Of a DNA stretch of 27,105 nucleotides, positions 16,351 to 24,379 are shown in pieces. The stretch is taken from contig DETO01000012.1 of the NCBI GenBank assembly GCA_002362135.1, forward strand, positions 21,421 through 48,525, given 5' to 3'. Below the pieces are notes generated by a model. The model did no database searches. It was not told the origin of the DNA and worked only from the letters and a program-made list of their open reading frames with translations. This stretch comes from Ruminococcus sp. UBA3286 (GTDB lineage Bacteria > Bacillota > Clostridia > Oscillospirales > Ruminococcaceae). Position 1 is the stretch's first letter; each line of letters begins with the position of its first letter. A program made the position numbers and the translations under genes.

Positions 16351-18405
16351 ATGAAGCGAAAAATGATTGGCGCGGCAGCAGCATATATGTCGGGATTGTT
16401 TTTTGCTTTCTTTTTTACCGATATTTATGGGGTCGTCATATTTGCCGCCGTATCCGTGATCGTGTTTTTCGGCGCGAAGAAACGCGGTTTTGGAATGCGC
16501 GATCTCTGTATCATCGCCGTTTTCTTTTTAATTGCATTCGGCGTTGGCAAACTTCATGACTATCTTTGCTATGACATGATAATGAACTACAGCGGTCATA
16601 TTTCAAGCTTTTCAGGCAAAGTTTCAGACTATGACATTCATGAGCGCGACGGAGTTTCATATGTGCTGGAGGGCAGGATAAACGAATTCCAAAAAGCTAA
16701 AGTATATATGTATTCCAACGATCTTGGCGTTGATTACGGAGACGAGATCATTATTGACGAATGCGTATTTTCGCCTATAGAAAGCGATTTTCTTTTTGAT
16801 TCTGAAACATGGAACAGGTCTCGTCATGTGTTTTTGCAAATAGACAAATGCAATGAGATCGTCGTGAAAAATAACGATTCTGCTCATTTCAGAAAGATTC
16901 TGCGCGGCTTTCGCAAAAATATGATTGACAAAATGACCGTTATTATGGGAGAAGAAACGTCGGCGTTTCTTGCGGGAATGATTTTCGGCGAAAAGGAATA
17001 TCTTGACGACAACATCAGAACTTCGTTATATCGCAGCGGAATCGGTCATGTTCTTGCTGTATCAGGACTTCACGTTTCAATCATTGCTGCCATTATAATG
17101 AGAATATTCCGCAGGCTGCATATGAATAAATATGTTAGTTTTGCGGCTGTAAATCTGCTTCTGATGTTTTTGATAATACTTGCGAATTATCCCGTATCGG
17201 CGATAAGAGCGGCTATCATGCTGGATATTATGTATTCCGCAAGGCTTTTTCGGCGTCAGAGCGATCCGCTGAATTCCATAGCCGCCGCTTCGCTGATGAT
17301 TTGCGCAGTCGATCCGTATGCGGTTTACAGCGGCGGATTTATGCTTTCCCTTTCCGGAACGTTCGGTATCGCAGTTCTTGCGCCGTTCATGACCAAAGAT
17401 ATGCCGAAAGATACCATGAAGGAGCGTATTTTCCTATCATTCATGACAGCCGTATGGACGACGATTTCCATATTTCCCGTAAGCATATTTTATTTCGAGG
17501 AAACTTCGCTGCTGTCGCCTGTTTCAAACGTTCTGATAGTCAGCGTATGTACGGCGGCAATGGTTCTTGGGCTTCTGTTTATCATTTCGGGAGGCATTTT
17601 CACAATAGTTCTCTATCCTGCAAAATGGCTTATATTCGCGGTTTTTGATGTATCGGAATTTATTGCGTCGCTCCCTTTTGGCAGGATTCCGAGGCTGAAC
17701 GATACAATTCCCAAGCTTATTGTTATCTTCGGGGCTTCGGTCGTGGGCATCTATTTTTGTTTTGGAAGAAGGCGGCTTACTTCTATCTTGATTGCAGTCG
17801 GAATTCTTTTTTCTGTGGTTATCATTCATCTGAATTTGCTTCATAATGAAAACGCTCTTACTATAGCAGTTCTCGGAAGAGGAAATAATGCTGCCGTTGT
17901 ATTGACTGACGGAACTCGTACAGATATTTTCGATTTAAGCGGTCATTACCGTTCTCCCGAATATGTGCGGAAATATCTGATGATAAAAGGTATCGATCAT
18001 GTTGATTCTCTTATCCTTAGCAGGAATTCTCCTTCTCAAAGTGTGGCTTATTCGTATAGATTAGAGCCGTTTGCCGATTATGGGGAATCCTCCGCATACC
18101 GAGAAATATATATTGAAAATGAAGAATACGAATTCCGCAGCGAAAATGTAACCGTGAATTATGACGGTAATGAGCTTATCATTGACGGCGGCGCGGTAGT
18201 AAATTTCATGCCGTCTAAAGATAACCGCATTTCTGATAACGGTTTGGCGGTGTATTATGGGAATATAACCAAAACTACGGTAATTCCGCCTCAGAACTGC
18301 ATTTTTCTCGACGATACAGACGAGTTTGCCGATGTGATCTCGGGCATGAATAATTTTGAGATAATCATTTCAGGCAGCGGACAATATAAAATAAGGAGTC
18401 TTTAA
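16351..18405 (+). CDS. comEC: ComEC/Rec2 DNA-uptake channel protein with degenerate C-terminal domain
   Basis: Polytopic membrane protein that forms the transformation channel across the cytoplasmic membrane. The order is N-terminal hydrophobic helices, an OB-like domain (about 85-170), then the Competence domain with the signature SGIGHVLAVSGLHVSI and at least six hydrophobic helices. The final 190 residues occupy the place of the metallo-beta-lactamase nuclease domain. The expected HxHxDH-type motif is missing: the matching segment reads DSLILSRNSPSQS (about 552-564) where relatives have a Leu-Ser-His-Pro-Asp-x-Asp-His pattern. The 684-residue length is slightly short. The SD is poor. The last base overlaps the holA start (TAATG), so this gene heads the operon that follows. 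Confidence 0.87.
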   Translation: MKRKMIGAAAAYMSGLFFAFFFTDIYGVVIFAAVSVIVFFGAKKRGFGMRDLCIIAVFFLIAFGVGKLHDYLCYDMIMNYSGHISSFSGKVSDYDIHERDGVSYVLEGRINEFQKAKVYMYSNDLGVDYGDEIIIDECVFSPIESDFLFDSETWNRSRHVFLQIDKCNEIVVKNNDSAHFRKILRGFRKNMIDKMTVIMGEETSAFLAGMIFGEKEYLDDNIRTSLYRSGIGHVLAVSGLHVSIIAAIIMRIFRRLHMNKYVSFAAVNLLLMFLIILANYPVSAIRAAIMLDIMYSARLFRRQSDPLNSIAAASLMICAVDPYAVYSGGFMLSLSGTFGIAVLAPFMTKDMPKDTMKERIFLSFMTAVWTTISIFPVSIFYFEETSLLSPVSNVLIVSVCTAAMVLGLLFIISGGIFTIVLYPAKWLIFAVFDVSEFIASLPFGRIPRLNDTIPKLIVIFGASVVGIYFCFGRRRLTSILIAVGILFSVVIIHLNLLHNENALTIAVLGRGNNAAVVLTDGTRTDIFDLSGHYRSPEYVRKYLMIKGIDHVDSLILSRNSPSQSVAYSYRLEPFADYGESSAYREIYIENEEYEFRSENVTVNYDGNELIIDGGAVVNFMPSKDNRISDNGLAVYYGNITKTTVIPPQNCIFLDDTDEFADVISGMNNFEIIISGSGQYKIRSL

Positions 18406-19505
18406 TGGCTAAGACAGATTCACGAATTCTGACTTCCTCACTTAAAAAAGGGGAGTTGAACAGAATATATTATCTTTTCGGCGCGGACGTTACGGGCGTT
18501 GAGCGAATGACGAAGAAGATCATCAATGCGGCTGTAGGCGATAATGCGGATTTTGCTTTGACAAAATTAAACGGCAGGCGTCTTGATCTTTCGGAATTTT
18601 ACGATCTTGTCGGGCAATTTCCCATGATGTCGGAGTACAACTGCATACTTATAAACGACTACAACTGCGAAAAGCCTTACGAGGAGATGCGCGGAAAAAG
18701 CGCCGACGATGTAACGAAAAAGCTTCTGGAAATTCTGAAAGATATACCGCCGCAGACAGTGGTGATATTTAATGTGACGGGCTTCGAGATCAAAGTTCAG
18801 CGCGATTATAAAAGCGGTCAGAATATTATCAAGGATAAGAATAAGAAATTAGCGGATTTTGCGGCGAAAAACGGCGTTTTATGCGAATTCCCCATGAAAA
18901 CTTCGGCGGAACTTTCAAAATTGATCGCTACCAAAGTTTCAGCGCGCGGAGGGCTTATTTCCATCGAAAACGGCAGGGAACTTGCTGAAATGTGCCTGTG
19001 CGACGAACTGACGATCGACAATGAGATCGAAAAATTGTGCGCCTACGCTGACGGCAGGGAGATCGACCGCGAAATGCTCCATGAACTCGTTCATGCCCAG
19101 AATGATACGACGGTCTACAATCTTGCAAACGCCGTGGCTGCTTTAAATGCTCAGGCTGCTTTTGAAGCTATCAACGAGCTGAATGTTGACGGCGAAAACC
19201 GCAGCGTTGTTTTGTATGCGATAACGTCGGCATTTCTTGATCTCTACCGTGCTGCCTGCGCTAAAAAATGTGGAGTAACTCCCGAAAAAACAGCCGCCGA
19301 TTTTGACTACGGAAAGCGTACTTTTCTGGTTAAAAACGCATTCCGCGACAGTTCGAGAATGAGTATTGAACGTCTGCGTCAATGTATTGTTATTCTTCGC
19401 GATACAACGGTGAAACTCAATACCTCGCCCTCCGATCCGCGTGTGGCTATTGAGCAGGCTGTAACCAAAATGCTGAATCTTTCCGATAAGCGGGTGCGCA
19501 GATGA
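18405..19505 (+). CDS. holA: DNA polymerase III delta subunit
   Basis: Clamp-loader subunit that opens the beta sliding clamp. The N-terminal region has RIYYLFGADVTGVERMTKKI and then FALTKLNGRRLDLSEFYDLV, matching the conserved 'yll.G.e' start and the clamp-opening region. The C-terminal helical collar domain (VAIEQAVTKMLN) is present. At 366 residues it is slightly longer than usual. The SD AAGGAG lies 6 bases before the ATG. Its position directly after comEC is a common Firmicute arrangement, which supports both calls. Confidence 0.92.
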   Translation: MAKTDSRILTSSLKKGELNRIYYLFGADVTGVERMTKKIINAAVGDNADFALTKLNGRRLDLSEFYDLVGQFPMMSEYNCILINDYNCEKPYEEMRGKSADDVTKKLLEILKDIPPQTVVIFNVTGFEIKVQRDYKSGQNIIKDKNKKLADFAAKNGVLCEFPMKTSAELSKLIATKVSARGGLISIENGRELAEMCLCDELTIDNEIEKLCAYADGREIDREMLHELVHAQNDTTVYNLANAVAALNAQAAFEAINELNVDGENRSVVLYAITSAFLDLYRAACAKKCGVTPEKTAADFDYGKRTFLVKNAFRDSSRMSIERLRQCIVILRDTTVKLNTSPSDPRVAIEQAVTKMLNLSDKRVRR

Positions 19506-20092
19506 TAAAGATCAACGAAGCGATAATCGTCGAGGGAAAATACGATAAAATAAAGCTTGCATCCGTGATAGACGCCGTGATAATCGTCACAAATGGATTC
19601 GGCATTTTCAAAGACCGCGAAAAACTGGAATTGATACGCTATTATGCTCAAAAAACGGGCATAATAATCCTGACTGATTCCGACAGCGCCGGCAGGAAAA
19701 TAAGAGGCTATATAAAGGGCGCGGTAAAAAACGGAAGCGTGAGAAATGTTCATATTCCCGATATTTTCGGCAAGGAAAAGCGCAAAACCAAAGCTTCGGC
19801 GGAAGGAAAACTCGGAGTTGAGGGAGTAGAGATCGGGATAATTCTCGAAGCCTTTGAAAAAGCAGGTATAACTGCGTCTGAAAATGCCTTACCCCGTGAT
19901 ATCACTAAGCTGACTCTGTATGAACTCGGACTAAGCGGTGGAACGGACAGCAGTCTTCTTCGGAAAAAGCTCCAGCTTTCGCTTGGACTGCCGTCTCTCA
20001 TGTCAGCGGCTTCGCTTATCGAAGTGCTGAATACGATGATGACAGCGGAGGAGCTTTCCCGGAAAATGAAGGCGCTGGAGGAGGAAAAATAA
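19502..20092 (+). CDS. rnmV: Ribonuclease M5-like Toprim protein
   Basis: Toprim-domain endoribonuclease of the RNase M5 family, which in Bacillus matures 5S rRNA. Catalytic Toprim residues are visible: Glu11 (IIVEGKYDK) and Asp59/Asp61 (LTDSDSAGRKIR). The family pattern GVEGVE follows, then a C-terminal domain ending in a helical tail. At 196 residues it is close to the Bacillus enzyme. The start overlaps the holA stop (ATGA) and the stop overlaps the next start (TAATG). There is no 5S gene in the window, so processing activity is inferred from family membership only. Confidence 0.82.
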   Translation: MIKINEAIIVEGKYDKIKLASVIDAVIIVTNGFGIFKDREKLELIRYYAQKTGIIILTDSDSAGRKIRGYIKGAVKNGSVRNVHIPDIFGKEKRKTKASAEGKLGVEGVEIGIILEAFEKAGITASENALPRDITKLTLYELGLSGGTDSSLLRKKLQLSLGLPSLMSAASLIEVLNTMMTAEELSRKMKALEEEK

Positions 20093-21468
20093 TGTTATAT
20101 AGCAGTCTGCTGTTCATATATGGATTTTTCCCCGCCGCATTGGGAATTTACTATATCACGCCACGAAAATTCAAAGACATAGCGCTTTTGCTGGAAAGCA
20201 TGATATTCTGCGGCGCTTTCGGCTTGAAATATCTTGGATTTATCATGATTTTTACCGTGGTGAATTACGTTGCCGCAAGATCGATATACAGCCTGAACGG
20301 CAGAAATTCTCCGATGCGCAGGATTCCGTTCGCTGCTGCTCTGATATTCGATATACTTTCACTGTTCTCGTTCAGAAGTGATATATTAAATTTTCTGTCT
20401 CTGAAAATGACTGATAATTTCTTTGCCGTCGGAATATCCATGTACACTCTTTCGGCTATCGGATACCTGATCGACGTTTACACGGGCAAAATAAAGGCAG
20501 ATGTAAATTTTGTCCGTTTTGCGCTTTTCATAATGATGTTTCCGCGGTTGATAATGGGGCCTGTCGTCAGCTACGATTATTTTGTACGTATATTGAAAAA
20601 CCGCCGCATAACAATGAACGGACTTGGAAACGGCGTCATGCTTTTTATAAAAGGTCTCGCGAAAAAAATAATTTTTGCCGATACGCTCTATATGTTGTAT
20701 TCGGCGATAAAAAGCATCGGCACGGATAATATTGCCGCCGCATCTGCATGGATGGGAATAATCGCCTATACATTGTGCCTTTATTTCACATTGTGCGGAT
20801 TCTCCGAAATGGGACTGGGGATTGCATCCTGCTTTGGTCTGAAATTTCCGAGCAGCTTCAATTATCCGATATTAAGCAGCAGAATACGCTATTTCTGCTC
20901 CAGATGGAATATTCAGATAGTTCAATGGTTCAGAAAATATATTATCAGCCCGATATCTGAGCTGACTGAAAGTAAATTAGCAGGACGTCTCGGAATAATA
21001 TTGCTGTGGACGATAATAGGCTTCTGGTATGGTTTCAATTTCAGCAGCGCATTATGGGGAATCCTTATGGGTGCGGCTATTCTGCTTGAAAACAAGATTC
21101 AGAAGCTGAAAATGCTGAAATCTACAGGAATAATTTACACATTTGCGGTTACAACAGTATTGGCGATATTCATTTCCAATGACAGTATATCCGCTTCCGT
21201 CCATTACTTTTTTGCAATGATTGGCGGAACGGGTGTGATAGTGGATCAGCTTACGACGTATTTTCTGCGTTCATATGTGGTAGCGCTGATAATTACAATG
21301 TATGCGGCTACCGATCTGTTCAAGAATATGATTTCGAGGTTAATGCAAACGAGATTCAGAATTGTTGTATCGATTTTTAAGCCTGTAGTTATGATGGCGC
21401 TCTTTGCGATATGTACTGCGCTCATTTCATATTCGGGATGCTCGGAAATGATACTCGTGCGGCTGTAG
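20092..21468 (+). CDS. AlgI-like MBOAT protein lacking the signature histidines
   Basis: Multi-pass membrane protein of the MBOAT O-acyltransferase family, AlgI/PatA/DltB branch. Those enzymes pass acyl groups across the membrane to extracellular polymers. At 458 residues it is near full length with about ten hydrophobic segments. The central family block is recognisable at about 255-283 (FNYPILSSRIRYF, then SRWNIQIVQWFRKYI). Usual family members read FWRRWHIS-WFRDYIYIP there. The second block is IGFWYGFNFSSALWG (309-323), where relatives have GLWHG. So the two family histidines are Asn273 and Tyr313. The fold appears kept while the known acyl-transfer chemistry is doubtful. SD GGAGGA precedes ATG 20092, which overlaps the rnmV stop. 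Confidence 0.82.
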   Translation: MLYSSLLFIYGFFPAALGIYYITPRKFKDIALLLESMIFCGAFGLKYLGFIMIFTVVNYVAARSIYSLNGRNSPMRRIPFAAALIFDILSLFSFRSDILNFLSLKMTDNFFAVGISMYTLSAIGYLIDVYTGKIKADVNFVRFALFIMMFPRLIMGPVVSYDYFVRILKNRRITMNGLGNGVMLFIKGLAKKIIFADTLYMLYSAIKSIGTDNIAAASAWMGIIAYTLCLYFTLCGFSEMGLGIASCFGLKFPSSFNYPILSSRIRYFCSRWNIQIVQWFRKYIISPISELTESKLAGRLGIILLWTIIGFWYGFNFSSALWGILMGAAILLENKIQKLKMLKSTGIIYTFAVTTVLAIFISNDSISASVHYFFAMIGGTGVIVDQLTTYFLRSYVVALIITMYAATDLFKNMISRLMQTRFRIVVSIFKPVVMMALFAICTALISYSGCSEMILVRL

Positions 21469-21479
21469 GAGGCGGATAA

Positions 21480-22589
21480 ATGAAACTTTCCAATAAAATA
21501 ACGGCTGCCGCCGTACTTGTGTTTATTTCAATATTTTCTCTGTCTACGATGTTTTCGATTCAAAATAAATCCGCCGATGAGCGTAATTCGGCGCGACTTC
21601 CAAGAATGTCATGGAGCAGTCTTGCTGACGGAAGCTATTGCAGCGATCTGAATGAATACACGGCAGAGAATTTTTCGGGGCAGGGCAGTTGGATAGCAGC
21701 AGGAGCTTTGATAAAAACAGAAATGTGCGAAAGCGTTGTAAACGGCGTTTATATTTCGCCGGAAAGGCTTCTTTCGGCTGAAATTTCATCGCAGGACAGT
21801 TTTGAGGAAAACGCCGCGCTGATAAATAATTTCTCCGAAAAATACGACGGAGCAGTATATGTGGCTGCAATTCCTACTTCGGCAGGAGTTTACGGAGATA
21901 TTCTGCCGTCATATTTGCAGCAAGTGACTGAAAAGCAGCAGATAGAAAATTTTTATGAGTATCTTGATGCGGATATACGTAAAATCGACGCCTACAGCAT
22001 ACTTAAAATGCTCAGCGATAATTATATTTATTACCGCAGCGATTCTAAATGGACGAGTTACGGCGCATACTGCGTATATCGTACGGTCATCCAGAAACTC
22101 GGATTTCTGCCCGTATCGTATGATAAATATACCGTGCATCATATTACCGACGACTATAAAGGCGATCTTTACAAGAGGTCGCAGTATATGGAATCAAACA
22201 GCGATCTGCTTGATGTGTATGAATATTCGGGCGGCGCTGAAATAACGGGCTGTACGGCGTATGACAACGCAGGCAGGGGATATGAATGGGAGCTTTATGA
22301 TGTTGAGGCTGCCGAGTCGGAAGATAAATACAGGCTTTATCTCGGGGAGAAGATGCCCTTTGTGAAGATCACCGCCAATGTGAATAATGAAAAGAGACTG
22401 CTTGTGATAGGCGATGACTTCGCAGCCTGCTTTATTCCTTTTCTGACACAGCATTACAGCGAGATAGTTTTTGTATCTCCTGAATGCATGGAGTTAAGGC
22501 TGAAAGATCATATAGATATAAGAGATTATGAACAAACGCTGTTCCTTTTCGGGATAGATTCCCTGAGCAGCAAGATCAAAGATTTTTGA
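21480..22589 (+). CDS. DHHW/AlgX-like extracytoplasmic protein with altered active site
   Basis: Partner-type protein of AlgI-like MBOATs; in canonical systems it is a SGNH-like acetyltransferase or esterase outside the membrane. An N-terminal membrane anchor or signal covers about 8-27. The family block NGVYISPERLL follows a region like YFND-FPFRD. The site of the family's name, usually TDHHWT, here reads SDSKWT (Asp188, Ser189, Lys190, Trp191). The nucleophile block, usually GDSF, reads GDDF (311-314), so the serine is Asp313. TQHYSEIVFVSP after it still matches the family. At 369 residues it is full length. A good SD (AGGAGG) lies just after the MBOAT stop, an 11-base gap, and the two genes form a pair. 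Confidence 0.78.
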   Translation: MKLSNKITAAAVLVFISIFSLSTMFSIQNKSADERNSARLPRMSWSSLADGSYCSDLNEYTAENFSGQGSWIAAGALIKTEMCESVVNGVYISPERLLSAEISSQDSFEENAALINNFSEKYDGAVYVAAIPTSAGVYGDILPSYLQQVTEKQQIENFYEYLDADIRKIDAYSILKMLSDNYIYYRSDSKWTSYGAYCVYRTVIQKLGFLPVSYDKYTVHHITDDYKGDLYKRSQYMESNSDLLDVYEYSGGAEITGCTAYDNAGRGYEWELYDVEAAESEDKYRLYLGEKMPFVKITANVNNEKRLLVIGDDFAACFIPFLTQHYSEIVFVSPECMELRLKDHIDIRDYEQTLFLFGIDSLSSKIKDF

Positions 22590-22597
22590 GGTGAATT

Positions 22598-23365
22598 ATG
22601 AAAGCATTGATAACAGGAGCAACATCGGGAATCGGACGCTGCATGGCGAGGGAACTCAGCTACCGCGGCTGGGAATTGATACTTACGGGAAGAAATGAAG
22701 CCGAATTGAAAAAACTTCAGCGCGAACTGGGGCATACGGAGATAATCGCTGCTGATCTTGCGGATAAAAAGGAAGTTTTCAAGGTTTATGAATTTTGCAG
22801 AGACAAAAACGTGGATATGCTTGTGAATAATGCAGGCTATGGAATTTTCGGCAAATTTGACGAGACCGATCTTGATGACGAGATAGACATGATAAACGTG
22901 AATATTACCGCCGTACACATTCTTACGAAGCTGTTTCTGCGCGATTTCAAAGAGCGCAACAGGGGAAGAATCATCAACGTTGCGTCGTCGGCAGGATTTA
23001 TGACAGGGCCGCTGCTTTCGTCTTATTACGCCTCAAAGAATTATGTTGTCAGACTTTCTTTGGCGATCGCCGAAGAACTTCGCCGCGAAAAATCAGCCGT
23101 GAGAATTACTATTCTTTGTCCCGGCCCTGTAAGCACGAATTTCAACGACCGTGCAGGCGTAACGTTCAGCATGAAGCCTATCACTCCCGAATACGCCGCG
23201 AAATATGCTTTAAACAAGGCTTTTTCGGGCAAGGTCATCGCAATTCCGGGACTGAAAATAAGAGCAGGATTATTAGCTGCAAAATTCGTGCCGCACAGAC
23301 TTCTTCCCGTATTTGTTTATGAAATACAAAAGCGGAAAAAGTCGGCGAACGGCGGCGAAGTATGA
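22598..23365 (+). CDS. Short-chain dehydrogenase/reductase (classical SDR)
   Basis: NAD(P)-dependent oxidoreductase of the classical SDR family; substrate unknown. The cofactor motif TGATSGIG is at 6-13 and NNAG at 77-80. The catalytic Ser131, Tyr143 and Lys147 fit INVASSAG and YYASK, and PGPVST follows. Arg31 after the second strand (LTGRNEAEL) suggests preference for NADP. At 255 residues it resembles the DltE/YqjQ-like group. The SD GAGGTG precedes ATG 22598, 8 bases after the DHHW gene, so it is in the same operon. Its active site is intact, unlike its two upstream neighbours. Confidence 0.88.
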   Translation: MKALITGATSGIGRCMARELSYRGWELILTGRNEAELKKLQRELGHTEIIAADLADKKEVFKVYEFCRDKNVDMLVNNAGYGIFGKFDETDLDDEIDMINVNITAVHILTKLFLRDFKERNRGRIINVASSAGFMTGPLLSSYYASKNYVVRLSLAIAEELRREKSAVRITILCPGPVSTNFNDRAGVTFSMKPITPEYAAKYALNKAFSGKVIAIPGLKIRAGLLAAKFVPHRLLPVFVYEIQKRKKSANGGEV

Positions 23366-23919
23366 AGAATATAAGCTACAGAGTCGCATTGGGCGGAATA
23401 GTATCGGCGCTGTGCCTTTTGTGTATGTTCCTTGCGGGAATAATGCCGGCGCTGTATCTTCTTCTGCCCATGGCGGCAGGTATGCTGATGATGATCATAG
23501 CGGAGGAAGTCAGTATAAGCTGGGCTTGGCTGACCTACATATCGGTAAGCCTTCTGTCAATGTTCGTGACTGCGGATAAGGAAGCTGCGCTGATATTTAT
23601 TATACTTTTCGGGCATTATCCTATACTAAGGATATATCTTCATAAGATAAAATTCCGATGGATACGCTTTATCCTGAAATTGCTTATATTCAATATATGC
23701 GCGGTATCATACTTTTATGTTACAGTATTTATATTCGGAATGCGGCAAATGCTGGAAGATATGAATGATTTCGGAAAGTACGGCGCGCTTATTCTGCTTG
23801 CTGTCGGGAATTTAATATTTGTGCTTTATGATTTTAATCTGGGGTCTTCATATCATTTATATTTGAAAAGGCTGCTTCCGAAGTTAAGGAGGTGTAACAA
23901 TGGCTCTAAAGAAATTTAA
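23362..23919 (+). CDS. Small multi-pass membrane protein, function unknown
   Basis: I do not recognise a characterised family. The 185 residues contain about five or six hydrophobic segments (roughly 9-29, 31-48, 53-72, 74-92, 104-126 and 139-158). A basic cytoplasmic-looking stretch (LHKIKFRWIR) sits between the fourth and fifth. The overall look is that of small transporter S-components, but I see no diagnostic motif. It starts inside the SDR stop (ATGA). Its last 20 bases overlap the next gene, and its end (CNNGSKEI) is encoded across that gene's SD. The original C-terminus may therefore have been replaced when the downstream gene arrived; this is inference. Confidence 0.7.
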   Translation: MKNISYRVALGGIVSALCLLCMFLAGIMPALYLLLPMAAGMLMMIIAEEVSISWAWLTYISVSLLSMFVTADKEAALIFIILFGHYPILRIYLHKIKFRWIRFILKLLIFNICAVSYFYVTVFIFGMRQMLEDMNDFGKYGALILLAVGNLIFVLYDFNLGSSYHLYLKRLLPKLRRCNNGSKEI

Positions 23920-24283
23920 ATTTGAATATGAAATTTGTCCGGATAGAGAAGGAAATAATGATAAATTAATTTCATTGGAAGTCAAGAATGGAAAGTATTA
24001 TTTAGGTTATAATCATGGGAATGATCTCATTGTGTTCGATATATCGAGTAAAGTTGATGTATTTTGTCAAGGCTTAATAATGATGAATATAAATGAATGG
24101 AATCAGAAATGTTTTGATGAACCTATGGATTTTTTTCCGGGCTATTTTTGGAAACTGACAATTATAGCAGATGATATAAACGTTGTATGCAAAGGAAAAG
24201 ATAACTTACCAAAGAATTGGAATGAATTTAAAGCGTTATTATGTGAAATTGGAATAGAAGATCGGAAATTTCCATTTGGTTAA
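23900..24283 (+). CDS. AT-rich orphan gene, hypothetical soluble protein
   Basis: Not recognised. The 127 residues have no signal peptide or membrane segment. The protein is rich in aromatic and acidic residues (for example MNINEWNQKCFDEPMDFFPG) and has alternating strand-like and helical stretches, ending in KNWNEFKALLCEIGIE. The size and composition recall small immunity-type proteins, but no toxin gene is adjacent and I do not claim that function. It has a very strong SD (AAGGAGGTG, 23886-23894) inside the upstream gene. A hand count of 23941-24240 gives about 29% G+C, far below the neighbours, and codon use is AT-biased, so horizontal acquisition is likely. A strong terminator follows at once. 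Confidence 0.7.
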   Translation: MALKKFKFEYEICPDREGNNDKLISLEVKNGKYYLGYNHGNDLIVFDISSKVDVFCQGLIMMNINEWNQKCFDEPMDFFPGYFWKLTIIADDINVVCKGKDNLPKNWNEFKALLCEIGIEDRKFPFG

Positions 24284-24301
24284 ATTCTGATTTTAAAATA
24301 A

Positions 24302-24343
24302 GCCCGAAAGAAGTTTCAAAAACTACTTTCGGGCATTATTTTT
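24302..24343 (+). terminator. Bidirectional intrinsic terminator between convergent genes
   Basis: A 9-bp stem GCCCGAAAG/CTTTCGGGC (24302-24310 with 24326-24334) continues, after one mismatch, into an inner AGTTT/AAACT stem. It is followed by ATTATTTTTA on the + strand. On the - strand the stem is followed by TTATTTTAAAA. It can therefore end both the long + strand operon and recQ. Confidence 0.88.
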
Positions 24344-24379
24344 AGAGATTGCCTATAGTACAATATGATTCGTTAGGCG

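Noticed and set aside
23900..24283. Immunity protein of a toxin system
   Set aside because: The size and composition are compatible, but no toxin gene is adjacent and no family motif is recognised.
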